NCBI RefSeq assembly: GCF_029855125.1
Contig: NZ_CP123229.1
Span: 1,550,001-1,614,000, forward strand
Length of the DNA: 64,000 nucleotides
Source: Methylocapsa sp. D3K7
GTDB taxonomy: Bacteria > Pseudomonadota > Alphaproteobacteria > Rhizobiales > Beijerinckiaceae
Direction: 5' to 3'
Part shown: positions 62,927-64,000 of the stretch, piece by piece
Position numbering within the stretch: position 1 is the stretch's first letter
Layout: every line of letters begins with the position of its first letter
Made by a program: the position numbers and the translations under genes
Notes under the pieces: generated by a model
Told to the model about the DNA's origin: nothing
What the model saw: the letters and a program-made list of their open reading frames with translations, nothing else
Database searches by the model: none

Positions 62927-64000
62927 TCAGCTCAGAGCTGTCTCCCGCCGGTAAAGAGACAGTCCCGGATGAAAATAAGGATCATCCCTTATCCAAGCGC
63001 GCCAGCGCGTTTGGAAGTGATGCCGCTGAGAAGCGTACGCGGCGAGGCGCCGGAAGGTGCCGCGGCCACGGCTGGCCGATTCATCGTGCAGCAAGCAAAC
63101 TTCCGGATCCAGGCGCGCGGACCAGCCCTGTTCGGCAAGTTTTAGACAAAGGTCGACATCATTGAGGTCGATGGGCAAATGAATGGCGTCAAATCCGCCG
63201 ACCCTTTCGAATTTCCATCGTTGGACGGCCAGGCAGGCCCCTGTCACCGCAGAAATTTCGTGCGGCACCAGATTGCGGGAAAGCCAGCCTGGCTCGCTGT
63301 CCAAAGCCCTCGAACCAAAGTGGCCGGCGTGTCCTCCCATACCTAAAACCACGCCAATATGTTGAATCCGCCCGTCACGATAAAGGAGCTTGCCCCCAAC
63401 AGCACCCACATCAGGCGCCACGGCATGGGCGACGAGACGCGTCAGCCAATCGTTCGAGAGAATTTGCGTGTCATTGTTGAGAAAAACCAAAATGTCGGCT
63501 GAGCTTTTCGCGGCGGCACTATTGCAAATCAAGGAGTAGTTAAAGGCGCCAGGGCATTCCACGATAGAAACCCTGGATTGACGCCGCAGCCCTTCAAAGA
63601 CACGCATAGTCCTTGGCTTGGTGCTTCCGTTATCGGCGATCAAGATCGAATAATTGTCATAGGAAGTCCGGTTGAGAATGCTGTCGATACAAAGGGTCAG
63701 CAGGCCGGCGCGATCCCGGGTGGGAATTATGATCGTCGCGCTCAACGGAGGAGAGCGTTGGCTTGATGGGCGTGAAACACGAGATTGGGGCGCTTGGGCG
63801 GAATTTCCAGGCGTGCGTGTGAGAAGGATCCGGCGCACCGAGCCTACCTCTTTGTCCTGCAATTTCGTCGTCACAGACAAGGGAATCTTGTTCTCCTGGA
63901 GAAATTGATTTTGCTCTTTCTCGGACGCGCCGGACAAAGCGTCCCTATTAACGAAAGCAGCGCGGCCCAGATAGGACTGCGTGATCGATAGCAAACGGCT
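62927..64000 (-). CDS. Family 2 glycosyltransferase (N-terminus outside window)
   Basis: At least 357 residues, open to the right edge without a clear start. The visible C-terminal part contains a GT-A domain: ATIIIPTRDRAGLLTLCIDSIL, the nucleotide-sugar region with NGSTKPRTMRVFEGL, VFLNNDTQIL as the DxD-type site, then GGKLLYRDGRIQHIGVVLG and TGACLAVQRWKFERVGGFD. Such enzymes build surface polysaccharides such as rhamnans. About 85 residues precede the domain within the window, so the full protein may carry more domains. Confidence 0.85.
   Translation of the reverse strand, partial: SRLLSITQSYLGRAAFVNRDALSGASEKEQNQFLQENKIPLSVTTKLQDKEVGSVRRILLTRTPGNSAQAPQSRVSRPSSQRSPPLSATIIIPTRDRAGLLTLCIDSILNRTSYDNYSILIADNGSTKPRTMRVFEGLRRQSRVSIVECPGAFNYSLICNSAAAKSSADILVFLNNDTQILSNDWLTRLVAHAVAPDVGAVGGKLLYRDGRIQHIGVVLGMGGHAGHFGSRALDSEPGWLSRNLVPHEISAVTGACLAVQRWKFERVGGFDAIHLPIDLNDVDLCLKLAEQGWSARLDPEVCLLHDESASRGRGTFRRLAAYASQRHHFQTRWRAWIRDDPYFHPGLSLYRRETALS

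Overview
The window is a gene-dense, GC-rich chromosomal segment of an alphaproteobacterium of the Rhizobiales/Hyphomicrobiales type. Support comes from the gene order (isoaspartyl methyltransferase - tolC - popZ-type DUF2497 gene - valS; rimP-nusA-ylxR-infB-rbfA-truB; a FeuP/FeuQ-like pair beside cytochrome c maturation genes), a GapR-type DUF2312 protein and an S2 protein with a helix-hairpin-helix tail. A Tat-exported 13-cysteine copper storage protein (Csp1 type) suggests a methanotroph-related lineage such as Beijerinckiaceae. That family-level placement is inference. No tRNA, rRNA, CRISPR array, insertion sequence or phage block was recognised.

Layout. 1-1740: mntR (cut by the window edge) divergent from mntH, with an E. 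coli-like MntR palindrome between them. 1744-7666: valS, popZ-like gene, tolC and pcm-like gene on the minus strand. 7922-13392: a DUF4337 membrane protein, a secreted repeat protein, tsf, rpsB and glcD. 13393-15460: small proteins of unknown function, a ribbon-helix-helix protein and a lower-GC spacer. 15490-20349: a GST, dnaE, rplT and rpmI. 20470-28231: a regulatory region (rpmI promoter, 42-bp parS-like palindrome, rimP attenuator leader) followed by the rimP-nusA-ylxR-infB-rbfA-truB operon. 28215-38626: cytochrome c maturation in two blocks (ccmIEFH and ccmCDG) with a FeuP/FeuQ-like two-component system, a PepSY protein, an unusual membrane-inserted trypsin-like protease and a patatin between them. 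38817-45833: copper storage protein, prfC, a YjbR protein and an RND efflux pair. 46297-59799: a complete glycogen operon glgP-glgB-glgC-glgA-pgm-glgX/malQ, ending in a fused debranching enzyme and glucanotransferase. 60189-64000: an N-formylglutamate amidohydrolase-like gene, a GapR-type gene, an orphan, and the edge of a polysaccharide export and glycosylation locus.

How the genes work together. Translation and transcription housekeeping dominates (valS, tsf, rpsB, rplT, rpmI, rimP, nusA, infB, rbfA, truB, prfC, dnaE). The Ccm genes assemble c-type cytochromes in the periplasm. The glycogen operon covers phosphoglucomutase, ADP-glucose synthesis, chain synthesis, branching, phosphorolysis and debranching. 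TolC could serve the RND pump, although the two are encoded about 35 kb apart.

The points most worth checking are the trypsin-like protease with a two-helix membrane hairpin inserted between its catalytic His and Asp, together with its PepSY and two-component neighbours; the large palindrome centred on a ParB-type parS core; and the attenuator in front of rimP.
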